From Lachnospiraceae bacterium (lineage in GTDB: Bacteria; Bacillota; Clostridia; Lachnospirales; Lachnospiraceae), in the NCBI GenBank assembly GCA_021771695.1, contig JAETON010000004.1, positions 1 to 64,000 of the forward strand: a DNA stretch of 64,000 nt, written 5' to 3'. Within the stretch, counting starts at the first letter, position 1; each line of letters starts with the position of its first letter. The notes under the pieces were generated by a model. It worked only from the letters and a program-made list of their open reading frames with translations, had not been told where the DNA came from and did not search any database. Shown one piece after another: positions 18,590-29,489 of this stretch. A program made the translations under genes and the position numbers.

Positions 18590-19423
18590 TCATAATTTCA
18601 ATGCTTTTACAGGACATTCATCTATACATTTCATGCATAAAACACATTCTGTTCCATTTTCTCTTTTTCTTGAATTATTTGTAACATCTACATCCATCAT
18701 ACATACCTTTTTACACTTTCCACAGGAAATACATTTCTTTTCATCTACAGTAATTCGCATATAAGCAAAATAGCTGGCTGGTTTTAAAAATACTGTAATT
18801 GGGCAAATATATTTACAAAATGCCCGATTATCTTTTAACATAACTGCAAGTGAAATTCCAACAGCATAGTACAATGTATTCCCAATAATGAAACTCCAAA
18901 ACATAATTTTATTTAAATTAGGAACATGTAATAAAAATAATGCCCCGACAAATAACAACGAAACACTAAATGTAATATATCGAATATATCCTAATTTCTT
19001 TCGTGAACCCTGAGGCTGCTTATATGGCAGTAAATCGAGAATCATTGCTGTCCAGCAGGCATAGCCGCACCATCCTCTTCCAAACAAAAACGGTCCAAAT
19101 AATTTTGCAACTGCATAATGAATCGTTGCAGCTTCAAATACTCCTAAAAACAAATAATACCAAAAACCTTCTATCTGCATATTTTCATTGCAAATGATTC
19201 CCAAGTACACCAGCATATACAAACCAACACCGAACTGAACAACCAATCTTGCATGTTGATATTTTTTTGTATACAAAAATAATCCCAAAGCAAGAAATCC
19301 GCCGATATATGTAAAATTAAACAAATAAAAAATGTTATCTAATATCAGCCATAATGAAACAGCTGTTGTCTCAAAAATGAAGAATATAATCATTGACGAA
19401 GAATATTTTTTTAATTTTTCCAT
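18590..19423 (-). CDS. 4Fe-4S binding polytopic membrane protein (NapH/NosR-like)
   Basis: FGRGWCGYACWTAM, two ferredoxin motifs CISCGKCKKVC and CVLCMKCIDEC; start MEKLKKY with GGAGAG RBS. Confidence 0.83.
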   Translation of the reverse strand: MEKLKKYSSSMIIFFIFETTAVSLWLILDNIFYLFNFTYIGGFLALGLFLYTKKYQHARLVVQFGVGLYMLVYLGIICNENMQIEGFWYYLFLGVFEAATIHYAVAKLFGPFLFGRGWCGYACWTAMILDLLPYKQPQGSRKKLGYIRYITFSVSLLFVGALFLLHVPNLNKIMFWSFIIGNTLYYAVGISLAVMLKDNRAFCKYICPITVFLKPASYFAYMRITVDEKKCISCGKCKKVCMMDVDVTNNSRKRENGTECVLCMKCIDECPVKALKL

Positions 19424-19485
19424 AGTGCTCTCCTTTTCATATATCATAACATATTATTCTAAAGAAAAACTCCTATATAATAAAA

Positions 19486-19522
19486 AACCTCTCATTATGC
19501 TGTTTTTACATAATGAAAGGTT
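19486..19522 (-). terminator. Terminator downstream of yebC
   Basis: AACCTCTCATTATG / CATAATGAAAGGTT (one mismatch), T-run on the minus strand. Confidence 0.8.
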
Positions 19523-19543
19523 CCTTGTTCTGCTTGTGCAAAA

Positions 19544-20272
19544 TTATTCATCCCAGTTGTGATATACTTCTTGGACGTCGTCGTCTTCGTCTAATAAGTC
19601 TAATGTTTTCTGAATGTTTTTAATGTCATCTTCATTGGTTAATTCCACCATAGTTCCCGGAATCATGGTGACGTTGGCATCTGCCATTGGAATTTCTTCT
19701 TTTTCCAGTGCTTCACGTACCTCGCTGAAGTCTTCTGGTGTTGTAAGAACTTCAAAGCTGTCTTCTTCCTCTACAAAGTCCTCTGCTCCTGCGTCTAATG
19801 CAATCATCATTAAATCATCTGCTTCCATTTCACAGTCTTCTTTGGATATGATAATCTGTCCTTTTTTCTCAAACATATAGGATACACAGCCCGGTGTTCC
19901 AACATTTCCATTTCCTTTGGTAAATGCACTTCTTACATTGGATGCTGTCCGGTTTTTATTATCGGTTAATGTATCAACAATAATAGCAACACCACTTGGT
20001 CCATAACCTTCATATGTAATCTGTTCATAATTAACTGCATCAGCATTTCCTGCTGCCTTTTTGATACCACGTTCAATTGTATCATTCGGCATGTTGTTCG
20101 CTTTTGCTTTTGCAATGACATCGCGAAGTCTGCTGTTATTATCCGGATCAGGTCCGCCTTCTTTTACTGCTACTGCAATTTCTCTTCCAATGACAGTAAA
20201 GATTTTTCCTTTCTTTGCATCATTTTTTTCTTTTTTGTGTTTAATGTTTGCAAATTTACTGTGTCCTGACAT
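19544..20272 (-). CDS. yebC: YebC/PmpR family (TACO1-like) protein
   Basis: [32 protein letters not shown]. Confidence 0.95.
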   Translation of the reverse strand: MSGHSKFANIKHKKEKNDAKKGKIFTVIGREIAVAVKEGGPDPDNNSRLRDVIAKAKANNMPNDTIERGIKKAAGNADAVNYEQITYEGYGPSGVAIIVDTLTDNKNRTASNVRSAFTKGNGNVGTPGCVSYMFEKKGQIIISKEDCEMEADDLMMIALDAGAEDFVEEEDSFEVLTTPEDFSEVREALEKEEIPMADANVTMIPGTMVELTNEDDIKNIQKTLDLLDEDDDVQEVYHNWDE

Positions 20273-21209
20273 CTGTATCTTCCTTCCTTTTCCTTTTTTC
20301 TACTTTTACCTGTTTTATCATTTTTTCATGGATATCAATAGATTTAAATGAATATCCCTCATAAATGATTTCTATTTCTTCATTGTCCTCTGGTAAATGT
20401 CCCAGCTGATCAATTAAAAATCCATTTAAAGTTTCAATATCATCGGTATGAAACTTAATATTCAGTATTTCTTCAAGTTCTTCCAAGCGGGTGCTTCCTT
20501 TTACAACATAAATATCTGCCCATCCAAGTTTCGTAATATTTTTATCTTCTACATCGTATTCATCCAAAATATTTCCTACAATTACTTCCAGCATATCCTC
20601 CATGGATACAATTCCTTCTGTCTGGCTGTATTCATCAATAACTACTGCCATATGAATTTTCTTTGTCTGCATTTCTTGAAACAATGCAGATAAATTCATC
20701 GTCTGATGTACATAAAACGGCTCTCTGGCAATTTCAGATAATTTTGCTTCTTTTCGATTTAAATACGCATCCATCACATCCTTTAAATAAAGCACTCCAA
20801 TAATATTATCAATATCATCTTCATACAACGGATATCTGGAATACGGTTCATCAATCATAAGATTCAATACTTTTTCAATTGGCATAGCTGCATCAATGGC
20901 AGAAATTTTCTTTCTAGATGTCATTACATCTGTTACGTCCTTATCACCAAATTCAAAAATATTGGTAATCATCTTTGCTTCATCCTCTAAAATTGCCCCC
21001 TGCTCATGACCTTCATTGACAATGTTCATGATTTCTTCTTCGTATTCATTATCCTCTTCTTCATCATGTTCCTGCTCTGAAGCTTTTAATTTCTTTTTCT
21101 GCTCTTTTAGATTTTCTTTGTATCTCCAGAAAAAACAGCCTGCCGCAAAACCAAGCACAGCTGCTGCCAATAATATCACTAAAAGCATCGAGTCATTCAA
21201 TTCTCCCAT
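20256..21209 (-). CDS. Hemolysin/CorC-type CBS-domain transporter-associated protein
   Basis: Single TM, tandem CBS ([34 protein letters not shown]), CorC_HlyC C-terminus. Confidence 0.88.
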   Translation of the reverse strand: MGELNDSMLLVILLAAAVLGFAAGCFFWRYKENLKEQKKKLKASEQEHDEEEDNEYEEEIMNIVNEGHEQGAILEDEAKMITNIFEFGDKDVTDVMTSRKKISAIDAAMPIEKVLNLMIDEPYSRYPLYEDDIDNIIGVLYLKDVMDAYLNRKEAKLSEIAREPFYVHQTMNLSALFQEMQTKKIHMAVVIDEYSQTEGIVSMEDMLEVIVGNILDEYDVEDKNITKLGWADIYVVKGSTRLEELEEILNIKFHTDDIETLNGFLIDQLGHLPEDNEEIEIIYEGYSFKSIDIHEKMIKQVKVEKRKRKEDTDVRTQ

Positions 21210-21322
21210 AATTATTTTCTCCTTCTTGCGAAAAATTAAATCCAGGCACAATCATTGTGCTTCTTACAAGGCTTAGATAAATATACCATTTTCGCAGAAA
21301 AAGGTCAATGTCTGGCACTTTT

Positions 21323-21676
21323 CTATGTATCAAGACTTAGGCTGATTCTTAATGCCCGGTCTACTTGATTTAAAAAAGAACAATTTAAATGACAAACCTT
21401 TTCTCTAAGCCTGCTTTTATCAATAGTCCGAATCTGTTCCAATAAAATTACAGAATCTTTTTCTAATTGACATCTTCTGCAGTCCAGCGGGACGTGTGTC
21501 GGTAATTTTGCTTTATTCATCTTGCTTGTAATCGCAGCACAAATCACCGTTGGACTATACCGGTTTCCTGCATCATTTTGTAAAATAATAACAGGTCGGA
21601 TACCCCCTTGTTCAGAACCAACAACAGGTCTTAAATCTGCATAAAATATATCTCCTCGCTTAATTACCAAAGCCAT
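21323..21676 (-). CDS. MazF/PemK family endoribonuclease toxin (NdoA-like)
   Basis: [47 protein letters not shown]; sits just downstream of alr. Confidence 0.93.
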   Translation of the reverse strand: MALVIKRGDIFYADLRPVVGSEQGGIRPVIILQNDAGNRYSPTVICAAITSKMNKAKLPTHVPLDCRRCQLEKDSVILLEQIRTIDKSRLREKVCHLNCSFLNQVDRALRISLSLDT

Positions 21677-21744
21677 CACTCTCCATTTCCTTCTTTATCA
21701 GTTTATGAAGAGTATTCACATTTCTTTCAAAAGTATTCAAAGAA

Positions 21745-22896
21745 TTACTTCATTTCTTTCAATTCTCCATTCCGGATATATACCCTTGGCACTCGTTTGC
21801 TGATACCACAAACAATTTCATAATTGATCGTTCCTGCAATATCTGCAACTTCTTCTACGGAAATTTGATTGTCTCCATCCGTTCCAATTAATGTTACATC
21901 ATCCAGAACAGATACCCCTTCTATATCTGTCACATCCACCATAAATTGATCCATACAGATTCTTCCGATAATCGGAGCATATTGTCCTCGAATCAATACT
22001 CTTCCTTTGGAAGACAATACTCTTGGATATCCGTCGGCATACCCTACCGGAATTGTAGCGATTTTCGTTTTGCGTGTTGTGATAAATGTATGATTATAGC
22101 TGACACCCTCTCCCGCTTCCACCTCTTTTATATGGACAATATGGGTTTTCAATTCCATTGCCGGTTTTAAATCCAATATATCTTTTGCTACTTCATTTGA
22201 TGGATACAATCCATAGGTAATAATTCCGGAACGAACCATATCCATTCTCCAGTCATCCATATCTATAATTGATGCACTATTGGATACATGTTTCACCGGA
22301 ATATCAATTCCTTCTTCAAAAAGCCAGCGGATAAATTTATCATATTCCGCTTTCTGTCTGCCGGCAGATGTTTTATCAGCTTCATCTGCACATGCAAAAT
22401 GTGTAAAAATTCCCTCTATTTTAATATTCGGAAGTTTAGAAATCTTTTTCACAATTTCTAAAGATTCCTTGGTTGGTTTAAACCCAATTCGATTCATGCC
22501 AGTGTCTAATTTTATATGAACTTTTGCATCTTTTCCAAGTGCAGAAGCAATTTTCGATAAAGATTCTGCCATTTCAAAACAAAAAACAGTTGGTTCTATT
22601 TCATATTGTATCAATGAACTATACTGATATTCTGAAGTATAACCTAAAATTACAATCGGCTGTTTGATGCCATGGTTTCTTAACGTAATTCCCTCTTCCA
22701 AAATAGCGACTGCAAATGCATCCACTCCGATTTGATTTAATTCTTTGGCAATCGGCACTGCTCCATGTCCATAACCATCTGCTTTAATAACCGGCATTAC
22801 TTTCACTTCTGGGCCAATGACTCTTTTTACTTCATTAATATTATGACAGACAGCATCCAGATCAATCACTGCATGTACCCTATAATACTGATTCAT
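21745..22896 (-). CDS. alr: Alanine racemase
   Basis: VMPVIKADGYGHGAVPIAKEL PLP-lysine motif; VGYADGYPRVLSSKG; GRICMDQFMVDVTD. Confidence 0.96.
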   Translation of the reverse strand: MNQYYRVHAVIDLDAVCHNINEVKRVIGPEVKVMPVIKADGYGHGAVPIAKELNQIGVDAFAVAILEEGITLRNHGIKQPIVILGYTSEYQYSSLIQYEIEPTVFCFEMAESLSKIASALGKDAKVHIKLDTGMNRIGFKPTKESLEIVKKISKLPNIKIEGIFTHFACADEADKTSAGRQKAEYDKFIRWLFEEGIDIPVKHVSNSASIIDMDDWRMDMVRSGIITYGLYPSNEVAKDILDLKPAMELKTHIVHIKEVEAGEGVSYNHTFITTRKTKIATIPVGYADGYPRVLSSKGRVLIRGQYAPIIGRICMDQFMVDVTDIEGVSVLDDVTLIGTDGDNQISVEEVADIAGTINYEIVCGISKRVPRVYIRNGELKEMK

Positions 22897-24361
22897 GTTT
22901 TCCTCCCGTTACATCTTGTATATGTTGTAAAATGTCTGATGCAATCATGCTGTAAGAACCTTTTTCATCTCTTGCCGCATCTCCCGCAAGTCCATGAAGA
23001 TAAACCCCTCGAATGGCTGCTTCATATACCGGCACCCCGCTGCCCAGAAGACCTGCAATCATCCCTGCCAGAACATCGCCGCTGCCTCCGGCTGCCATTC
23101 CGTGGTTTCCACTTTGATTCATATACAGCATTTCTCCTTCTTTTGCTACAACAGTTGCCGCATCTTTTAAAACAACCGTCCCATGAAATTTATTTGCAAT
23201 TTCTTTTGCTGCCCTGCAGACATCTTCTTTTATATTTTTTATATCTTGATTTAAAAGTCTGGCACCTTCCAGTAAATGCGGTGTCAAAATCAAGCCATAT
23301 GGATAATCAATTTCCATATGACAATGGCTGATCGTATTTAATCCATCCGCGTCAATCACCAACGGTTTCCTTCCATATTCCAAAATCGTCTCCAGCATTG
23401 TTTTCGTCTCCATAGAAACACCCATTCCCGGGCCGAATAAAATACAGTCGCACCAATTTAATGACTCCATTAACTGACTTCTTTCTCCAAATAAACATTC
23501 CGGCAGTCTTGTCTGCAAAATATTGCGATTAGAAGCATCTGATAAAATTTTTACCAATCCTGCTCCCATCCGCATAGCGGCTTCTCCTGCAAAGCAGGCG
23601 GCTCCAGACATGGTTTCATTTCCAGCAGCCACTAAAATCTTTCCATAACTTCCTTTATTAGAATCAGCTTTTCGTTCCGGCATCAGGTTCTGTTCATTTT
23701 CAAACGTAAATGCAGATGCATATTCCTGAATAATTCGTTTATGAAATCCAATGGAAACTAATCTAGTATGACCGCAATAATTTCGTCCCGGATACAAAAG
23801 ATGCCCTCTTTTATATCCTCCAAAAGTGACCGTTTGGGCCGCCTTCACCGCACATCCTAATACTTTTCCGCTGTCTCCGCTGATTCCGGAAGGAATGTCA
23901 ATGGCAACGACTGGTTTACCAGATGCATTGATTCTATCAATCACATCCTTATAAATCCCTCCTACATCTCTAGAAAGTCCTACTCCAAAAATACCTTCCA
24001 CAATCAAATCATATGAAGCAAAATCCATTGTTTCACAAGGTCTATATCCCAGATTATTTAAAATGGAACATTGAAGCTTTAAATCATTTGATGCTTTCTC
24101 CAAATTTCCCGTAATCTGATAATCTACCAAATAATCTTGTTCCAAAAGAATTCTGGCAGCCGCCAGTGCATCTCCTCCATTATTTCCAATCCCTGCAATC
24201 ACAAGAATTTTACTGTTATGGTCGGCATATTCCATCACACAGTCTGCCACAGCTTTTGAGGCGCGCTCCATCAGCACCAAACCGGGAATCCCAATTTCAT
24301 GAATGGTTTTTTTATCAATATCCTGCATTTCCTGATTTTTTAATACATATTTCATAAACAT
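22880..24361 (-). CDS. nnrD: Bifunctional NAD(P)HX epimerase/dehydratase
   Basis: 493 aa; YjeF N-domain (GIGNNGGDALAAARIL) and ADP-dependent dehydratase (GSGDVLAGMIAGLL). Confidence 0.93.
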   Translation of the reverse strand: MFMKYVLKNQEMQDIDKKTIHEIGIPGLVLMERASKAVADCVMEYADHNSKILVIAGIGNNGGDALAAARILLEQDYLVDYQITGNLEKASNDLKLQCSILNNLGYRPCETMDFASYDLIVEGIFGVGLSRDVGGIYKDVIDRINASGKPVVAIDIPSGISGDSGKVLGCAVKAAQTVTFGGYKRGHLLYPGRNYCGHTRLVSIGFHKRIIQEYASAFTFENEQNLMPERKADSNKGSYGKILVAAGNETMSGAACFAGEAAMRMGAGLVKILSDASNRNILQTRLPECLFGERSQLMESLNWCDCILFGPGMGVSMETKTMLETILEYGRKPLVIDADGLNTISHCHMEIDYPYGLILTPHLLEGARLLNQDIKNIKEDVCRAAKEIANKFHGTVVLKDAATVVAKEGEMLYMNQSGNHGMAAGGSGDVLAGMIAGLLGSGVPVYEAAIRGVYLHGLAGDAARDEKGSYSMIASDILQHIQDVTGGKHESVL

Positions 24362-24714
24362 TCTCCTATTGCAAATGCCTGCACAAAACCGGCTGAATTT
24401 GTAATTGACACATGAATCCGGTCAATCTGCTGTTTTTTTGCCAATTCTTCTGCCTTGCCGGAAAGTTTCACATATGGCGCTCCACTTTCGTCCCGCAGCA
24501 CTTCTATTTCAAATGGTTCCACACCGAAAAAGCCGGTCCCAAACACTTTGGAAACGGCTTCTTTTACAGCAAAATTGCCAGCTAAAGTCGCAGCATGATT
24601 CTTTGCATAAGTTAATTCATCTTTTGTAAATATTCGATCCATTCGCCGATGTCTTGTCAGCATTTTCTGAATCCTGTTGATTTCCAGAAAATCTGTTCCT
24701 ATTCCGGTAATCAT
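24352..24714 (-). CDS. acpS: Holo-[acyl-carrier-protein] synthase
   Basis: MITGIGTDFLEINRI ... LAGNFAVKEAVSKVFGTG. Confidence 0.95.
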   Translation of the reverse strand: MITGIGTDFLEINRIQKMLTRHRRMDRIFTKDELTYAKNHAATLAGNFAVKEAVSKVFGTGFFGVEPFEIEVLRDESGAPYVKLSGKAEELAKKQQIDRIHVSITNSAGFVQAFAIGECL

Positions 24715-24716
24715 CC

Positions 24717-25367
24717 TTATTCCTCATTTTCTTCCCGGCTATGTATATTGTAAGTCAATGTCATCAAACTTTCTGCAAGATGAACATTCTCTACAGTAAC
24801 ATTTTCCGGCAGATGCAGATCAATTGGAGCAAAGTTCCAAAATCCGCGGATTCCCCATCCTACCATCTTCTTAGCAATCGCAGGAGCCTGATCTTTTGGC
24901 AAGGTCAATGCTGCAATCTTAATGTCATTATTCTTAATAAAGCTCTCCATCTCATCAATATCCAGCACTTTAACTCCTCTTACTGAAATACCGATTAGTT
25001 TTGGATTTACATCGAATAATGCCATGACTTTATATCCATAGTCTTCATTAAAAGATTGATAGTTCGCCAATGCCTGCCCGAGATTCCCGGCACCTACGAT
25101 AATCATATCATTTCTTTGATCCAGACCTAAAATCTTTCCAATCTCTGTATATAGATTATCTACATTATATCCATATCCCTGTTGTCCGAATCCCCCAAAG
25201 TTATTTAAATCCTGACGTATCTGTGATGCAGTCACCATCATCCGTTCACTCAGTTCCTTAGAAGAAATTCTGGTAATATTTTTGGCCCTTAATCCGCCAA
25301 GATAACGAAAATATCTTGGAAGCCGTTTAATTACTGCTGATGAAATATTCTTATTAGCATTCCCCAT
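24717..25367 (-). CDS. rex: Redox-sensing transcriptional repressor Rex
   Basis: AVIKRLPRYFRYLGGL, QIRQDLNNFGGFGQQGYGYNV, GAGNLGQALANY; start MGNANK with GGAGG RBS. Confidence 0.95.
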   Translation of the reverse strand: MGNANKNISSAVIKRLPRYFRYLGGLRAKNITRISSKELSERMMVTASQIRQDLNNFGGFGQQGYGYNVDNLYTEIGKILGLDQRNDMIIVGAGNLGQALANYQSFNEDYGYKVMALFDVNPKLIGISVRGVKVLDIDEMESFIKNNDIKIAALTLPKDQAPAIAKKMVGWGIRGFWNFAPIDLHLPENVTVENVHLAESLMTLTYNIHSREENEE

Positions 25368-25399
25368 GTTATTTCCTCCAAACATTTTTTCTATGTACA

Positions 25400-25428
25400 A
25401 TTATATAAGATTGTCTAATATCTGTCAA
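25400..25428 (-). promoter_or_regulatory. Consensus sigma-A promoter for rex-acpS-nnrD-alr
   Basis: Minus strand TTGACA-N17-TATAAT, both hexamers matching consensus. Confidence 0.85.
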
Positions 25429-25529
25429 TCTTTCCGACACCTTTCCACAATGAAATTATTCCATTTTTTCTAGAAATATGATATTCTATTTTTTAGTGTC
25501 TTTATCTAGTTTATAGAAAGGAGCAAACT

Positions 25530-27425
25530 ATGGTTTTATCATGCCAGAACATTTGCAAAACATTTGTGGAAAAACCGATTCTTAACCATATTTCTTTCCA
25601 CTTAAATGAAAATGACCGCCTTGCAATTATTGGATATAACGGTGCAGGGAAATCAACGCTTTTAAAAATCCTTGTTGGTGAATTAAGTGCAGACGAAGGG
25701 GAAATCTCCATGAAAAAAGATGCTTCTCTTGGTTATCTTGCTCAGCATCAGGATCATAGTTTTCATCGAACAATTTTTGATGAACTGCTTTCCGTTAAAC
25801 AGGAAATTATCGAACTGGATCACCAAATGCGTGTCTATGAACAGGAAATGGAGCATTTATCCGGAGAAGCTTTGGAACAAAAAATGAACCAATATACCAA
25901 TGCTACTCATAGATTCGAGCAATTAAACGGATTTGCATACAAAAGCGAAATTACCGGAATCTTAAAAGGATTGGGCTTCACAGAAGAAGATTTCAAAAAG
26001 CAAATTAATACGTTATCCGGTGGTCAAATGACCAGAGTAGCACTCGGCAAATTATTGTTAAAAAATCCAGACATTCTTTTATTAGATGAGCCGACCAACC
26101 ATTTGGATGTAGAATCCATCCGCTGGCTGGAAAATTATCTTTCTCATTACAACGGAGCTGTTATTATTGTATCCCATGACCGCTATTTTCTGGACAAAAT
26201 TGTGAATAAAGTGATGGAAATTGAATTTGGAAAAGCAATGCTTTTTACTGGAAATTATACACAATTTATTGGAAAACGGGATCAAATTAAAGCAATCCGT
26301 CAAAAGGAATATGAAAACCAACAGCAGGAAATTAAACACCAGCAGGAAGTTATAAAAAAACTCAAACAGTTTAACCGCGAGAAATCCATCCGGCGTGCAG
26401 AAAGCCGTGAAAAGGCTTTAAGCAAAATAGAAGTATTAGAAAAACCTATGGAATACAATGCCGATATGCGGTTATCTATTGAACCAGAAATTATCAGTGG
26501 AAATGATGTCTTAACATTAAAAAATATAGAAAAATCTTTTGGTTCCAGACCACTATTCCATCATATCAGTTGTCATATTTTCCGCGGAGAACGTGTGGCA
26601 CTCATTGGTCCGAACGGAACTGGAAAAACTACTCTTTTAAAAATTATTTGCAAAAAGATCCGTAAAAACAGCGGAACCATTCAATTGGGAACCGGTGTTT
26701 CCATTGGCTATTACGATCAGGCACAGGACAATCTGGATGATTCCAAAACAATCTTTGATGAGATTTCTGATACATATCCGGATTTAACCAATACCAAAAT
26801 CCGAAATACTTTGGCTGCCTTTTTATTTTATGGGGAAGATGTCTTCCGCCCCATTTCATCTTTAAGCGGAGGAGAAAAAGGACGCGTTTCTCTTGCAAAA
26901 CTTATGCTTTCTCATGCAAATTTCCTAATTTTAGATGAACCAACAAACCATTTGGACATTCATTCCAAAGAGATTTTAGAATCTGCCATGAATCTTTATA
27001 CGGGAACTATTTTTTACGTTTCCCATGATCGTTACTTTATTAATAAAACGGCAACTAGAATTCTGGAAATTTCAAAAAACGGCTTGACTTCTTATGCTGG
27101 AAATTATCAAGATTATCTTTCTCAAAAAGAAAAAGAAATGATAACTGCTGCAGAAGAAAAAGCAGCAGAAATTCCTACGGAATCTAAATTAAACTGGCAG
27201 CAGCAAAAAGAGGAACAGGCAAAACAGAGGAAAAGAGAAAATCGTCTGAAAAAAATTGAAGACACCATTACCGGATTAGAAGAACGCCAACAGGAAGTTG
27301 AAAACCAAATGGCTCTTCCTGAAATTGCAACAGACGTTGGAAAACTTGTAGAATTAAGCAATGAACAGGCTTCCATTACTGCTTCTTTGGAAGAATTATA
27401 CGAAGAATGGGAAAGTCTTTGCTAA
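25530..27425 (+). CDS. ABC-F family ATPase
   Basis: Two ABC domains (GYNGAGKST, GPNGTGKTT), LSGGQMTR and LSGGEKGR signatures, inter-domain linker, no TM. Confidence 0.94.
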   Translation: MVLSCQNICKTFVEKPILNHISFHLNENDRLAIIGYNGAGKSTLLKILVGELSADEGEISMKKDASLGYLAQHQDHSFHRTIFDELLSVKQEIIELDHQMRVYEQEMEHLSGEALEQKMNQYTNATHRFEQLNGFAYKSEITGILKGLGFTEEDFKKQINTLSGGQMTRVALGKLLLKNPDILLLDEPTNHLDVESIRWLENYLSHYNGAVIIVSHDRYFLDKIVNKVMEIEFGKAMLFTGNYTQFIGKRDQIKAIRQKEYENQQQEIKHQQEVIKKLKQFNREKSIRRAESREKALSKIEVLEKPMEYNADMRLSIEPEIISGNDVLTLKNIEKSFGSRPLFHHISCHIFRGERVALIGPNGTGKTTLLKIICKKIRKNSGTIQLGTGVSIGYYDQAQDNLDDSKTIFDEISDTYPDLTNTKIRNTLAAFLFYGEDVFRPISSLSGGEKGRVSLAKLMLSHANFLILDEPTNHLDIHSKEILESAMNLYTGTIFYVSHDRYFINKTATRILEISKNGLTSYAGNYQDYLSQKEKEMITAAEEKAAEIPTESKLNWQQQKEEQAKQRKRENRLKKIEDTITGLEERQQEVENQMALPEIATDVGKLVELSNEQASITASLEELYEEWESLC

Positions 27426-27479
27426 ATTTTCCAAAAAGGTATATAATAAAATGATATAACAAAACACAGGGAGGTTATT

Positions 27480-28496
27480 ATGAAGTTATTATCCTTTGTT
27501 GTACCTTGTTACAACTCTCAGGAATATATGCGCCACTGCATTGATACTTTACTTATCGGAGGGGAAGACATTGAAATCTTGATTGTCAATGACGGTTCAT
27601 CTGATAACACTGCCGCGATTGCAGAAGAATATCAGAAAAAGTATCCAACCATCTGCCGTGCCATCCATCAGGAAAATAAAGGTCATGGCGGTGCAGTTAA
27701 TACAGGAATCGCCAACGCCAAAGGTATTTATCTAAAAGTTGTTGACAGCGATGACTGGGTAAACGAAACTGCATACAATAAAATTTTAGATACACTTTCT
27801 GATTTTTATGAAAAAGGTACGGTGCTTGATATGCTGTTATCTAACTATGTTTATGAGAAACAGGGCGTCAAAAGAAAGACAGTCATCCATTATCGTCATG
27901 CAATTCCAAAAGAAAAAGTTTTCCGCTGGGATAATGTGAAACGTTTTCCGTTGGGACAGTATATTTTAATGCATTCTGTAATTTACAGAACTGCACTGCT
28001 TCGTGAATGTCAGTTGGAACTTCCAGAGCATACATTCTATGTTGATAATATTTACGTTTACAAGCCACTCCCTTATGTTAAGACTATGTATTATTTAGAC
28101 GTAAATTTCTATCGCTACTTTATTGGCCGTGATGATCAGTCTGTCAATGAAGCAAATATGATCAAACGAATTGACCAGCAATTTTATGTTACAAAGGTTA
28201 TGATTGATTACATGTCAGGTTTTCATATAACGAAAAAACCATTGGCACGTTATATGCGCCATTATTTATCCATTATCATGTGTATTTCTTCTATCATAGC
28301 AATCAAATCCGGAAAAAAAGAACATTTGCAGATGAAGAAAGATTTATGGAAATATCTTTACGACAAGGACAAGAAGCTTTACCGAAAAATTCGTCACAGT
28401 ATTGTTGGCTACGCAGTAAATCTTCCAGGATACGGAGGAAGAAAGACAACGATTGGTATCTATAAAGCCGCAAGAAAATTTGTTGGATTTAACTAA
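27480..28496 (+). CDS. Glycosyltransferase family 2
   Basis: VVPCYNSQEYMRHCIDTLL, ILIVNDGSSDNT, KVVDSDDWV. Confidence 0.93.
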   Translation: MKLLSFVVPCYNSQEYMRHCIDTLLIGGEDIEILIVNDGSSDNTAAIAEEYQKKYPTICRAIHQENKGHGGAVNTGIANAKGIYLKVVDSDDWVNETAYNKILDTLSDFYEKGTVLDMLLSNYVYEKQGVKRKTVIHYRHAIPKEKVFRWDNVKRFPLGQYILMHSVIYRTALLRECQLELPEHTFYVDNIYVYKPLPYVKTMYYLDVNFYRYFIGRDDQSVNEANMIKRIDQQFYVTKVMIDYMSGFHITKKPLARYMRHYLSIIMCISSIIAIKSGKKEHLQMKKDLWKYLYDKDKKLYRKIRHSIVGYAVNLPGYGGRKTTIGIYKAARKFVGFN

Positions 28497-28500
28497 GGAA

Positions 28501-28530
28501 AAGAAGTATATCTTTTTTGGTATACTTCTT
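28501..28530 (+). terminator. Terminator downstream of the GT2 gene
   Basis: AAGAAGTATAtcTTTTTTggTATACTTCTT followed by TTTT. Confidence 0.9.
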
Positions 28531-28589
28531 TTTTGTTGCCATTTTTTTTGGCTGACGTATTCTATTAATATGATATTCAGGAGGGAAAA

Positions 28590-29489
28590 ATGCTAAAACC
28601 TATTTCATTGCAAGTCCATGCAGATTCAGCACACCAGCGTGGCCTTATGGGAAAAGATATTGGTATTGCTTTTCTTGATACCGGACTTTTCCCTCATAAA
28701 GATTTTTCTCCAATCAGCCAGCGTATTACAGCATTTGCCGATTTTGTAAATGGCAGAATTTCCTGCTACGATGATAATGGACACGGCACACACATTACAG
28801 GCATTGCCGCTTCTTCCGGTCTGATTGGAAATTCATTTCTTGGAATTGCTCCGAAATCCAACATTATTTCCGTAAAAGTATTGGATTCCTTTGGAAATGG
28901 TATTCAATCTTCATTTCTACAAGGGCTTGAATGGATTCACCAAAACTACAAAAAATATAACATTCGAGTCGTCAATATTTCCATCGGAACAGCCGACACT
29001 GATGCAGATGAATCTTCTAATAAAATGCTGCTTCATGTAAATCAGCTTTGGGATGATGGATTAATCGTCTGTATTGCCGGAGGAAACCGCGGTCCCAGCG
29101 GTCAAACCATTACTGTTCCGGGAAACAGCCGTAAAATCATCACCGTTGGTGCCAGTGATGATTCTATGAAAATCATTGGAAACTATCGGTTTTCCCGCAA
29201 TTATTCCGGCAGAGGGCCTACAAAATCCTGTATTATGAAACCGGACGTAGTTGCGCCGGGAACCAATATCTTTTCCTGCGGTTTCGGGAACCAATATACT
29301 ATAAAAAGCGGAACTTCTATGGCTGCTCCTGTAGTTTCGGGTGCTATGGCACTTCTGCTGGAAAAGTATCCTTATTACTCAAATAAGAATGCAAAAATGA
29401 AACTAAAACACAACTGCGATAAATTAAAAACCCCCAGACACCATCAAGGCTGGGGGCAGGTCAATCTGCAAAAGTTATTAGATTTATAA
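28590..29489 (+). CDS. S8 family (subtilisin-like) serine peptidase without signal peptide
   Basis: Catalytic motifs AFLDTG, GHGTHITGI, SGTSMAAPVVSGAMAL; N-terminus MLKPISLQVHADSAH is not a signal sequence. Confidence 0.92.
   Translation: MLKPISLQVHADSAHQRGLMGKDIGIAFLDTGLFPHKDFSPISQRITAFADFVNGRISCYDDNGHGTHITGIAASSGLIGNSFLGIAPKSNIISVKVLDSFGNGIQSSFLQGLEWIHQNYKKYNIRVVNISIGTADTDADESSNKMLLHVNQLWDDGLIVCIAGGNRGPSGQTITVPGNSRKIITVGASDDSMKIIGNYRFSRNYSGRGPTKSCIMKPDVVAPGTNIFSCGFGNQYTIKSGTSMAAPVVSGAMALLLEKYPYYSNKNAKMKLKHNCDKLKTPRHHQGWGQVNLQKLLDL

Noticed and set aside
22880-24714. Overlapping gene ends (alr/nnrD and nnrD/acpS) as an anomaly
   Set aside because: Short overlaps in a co-directional operon are ordinary translational coupling.
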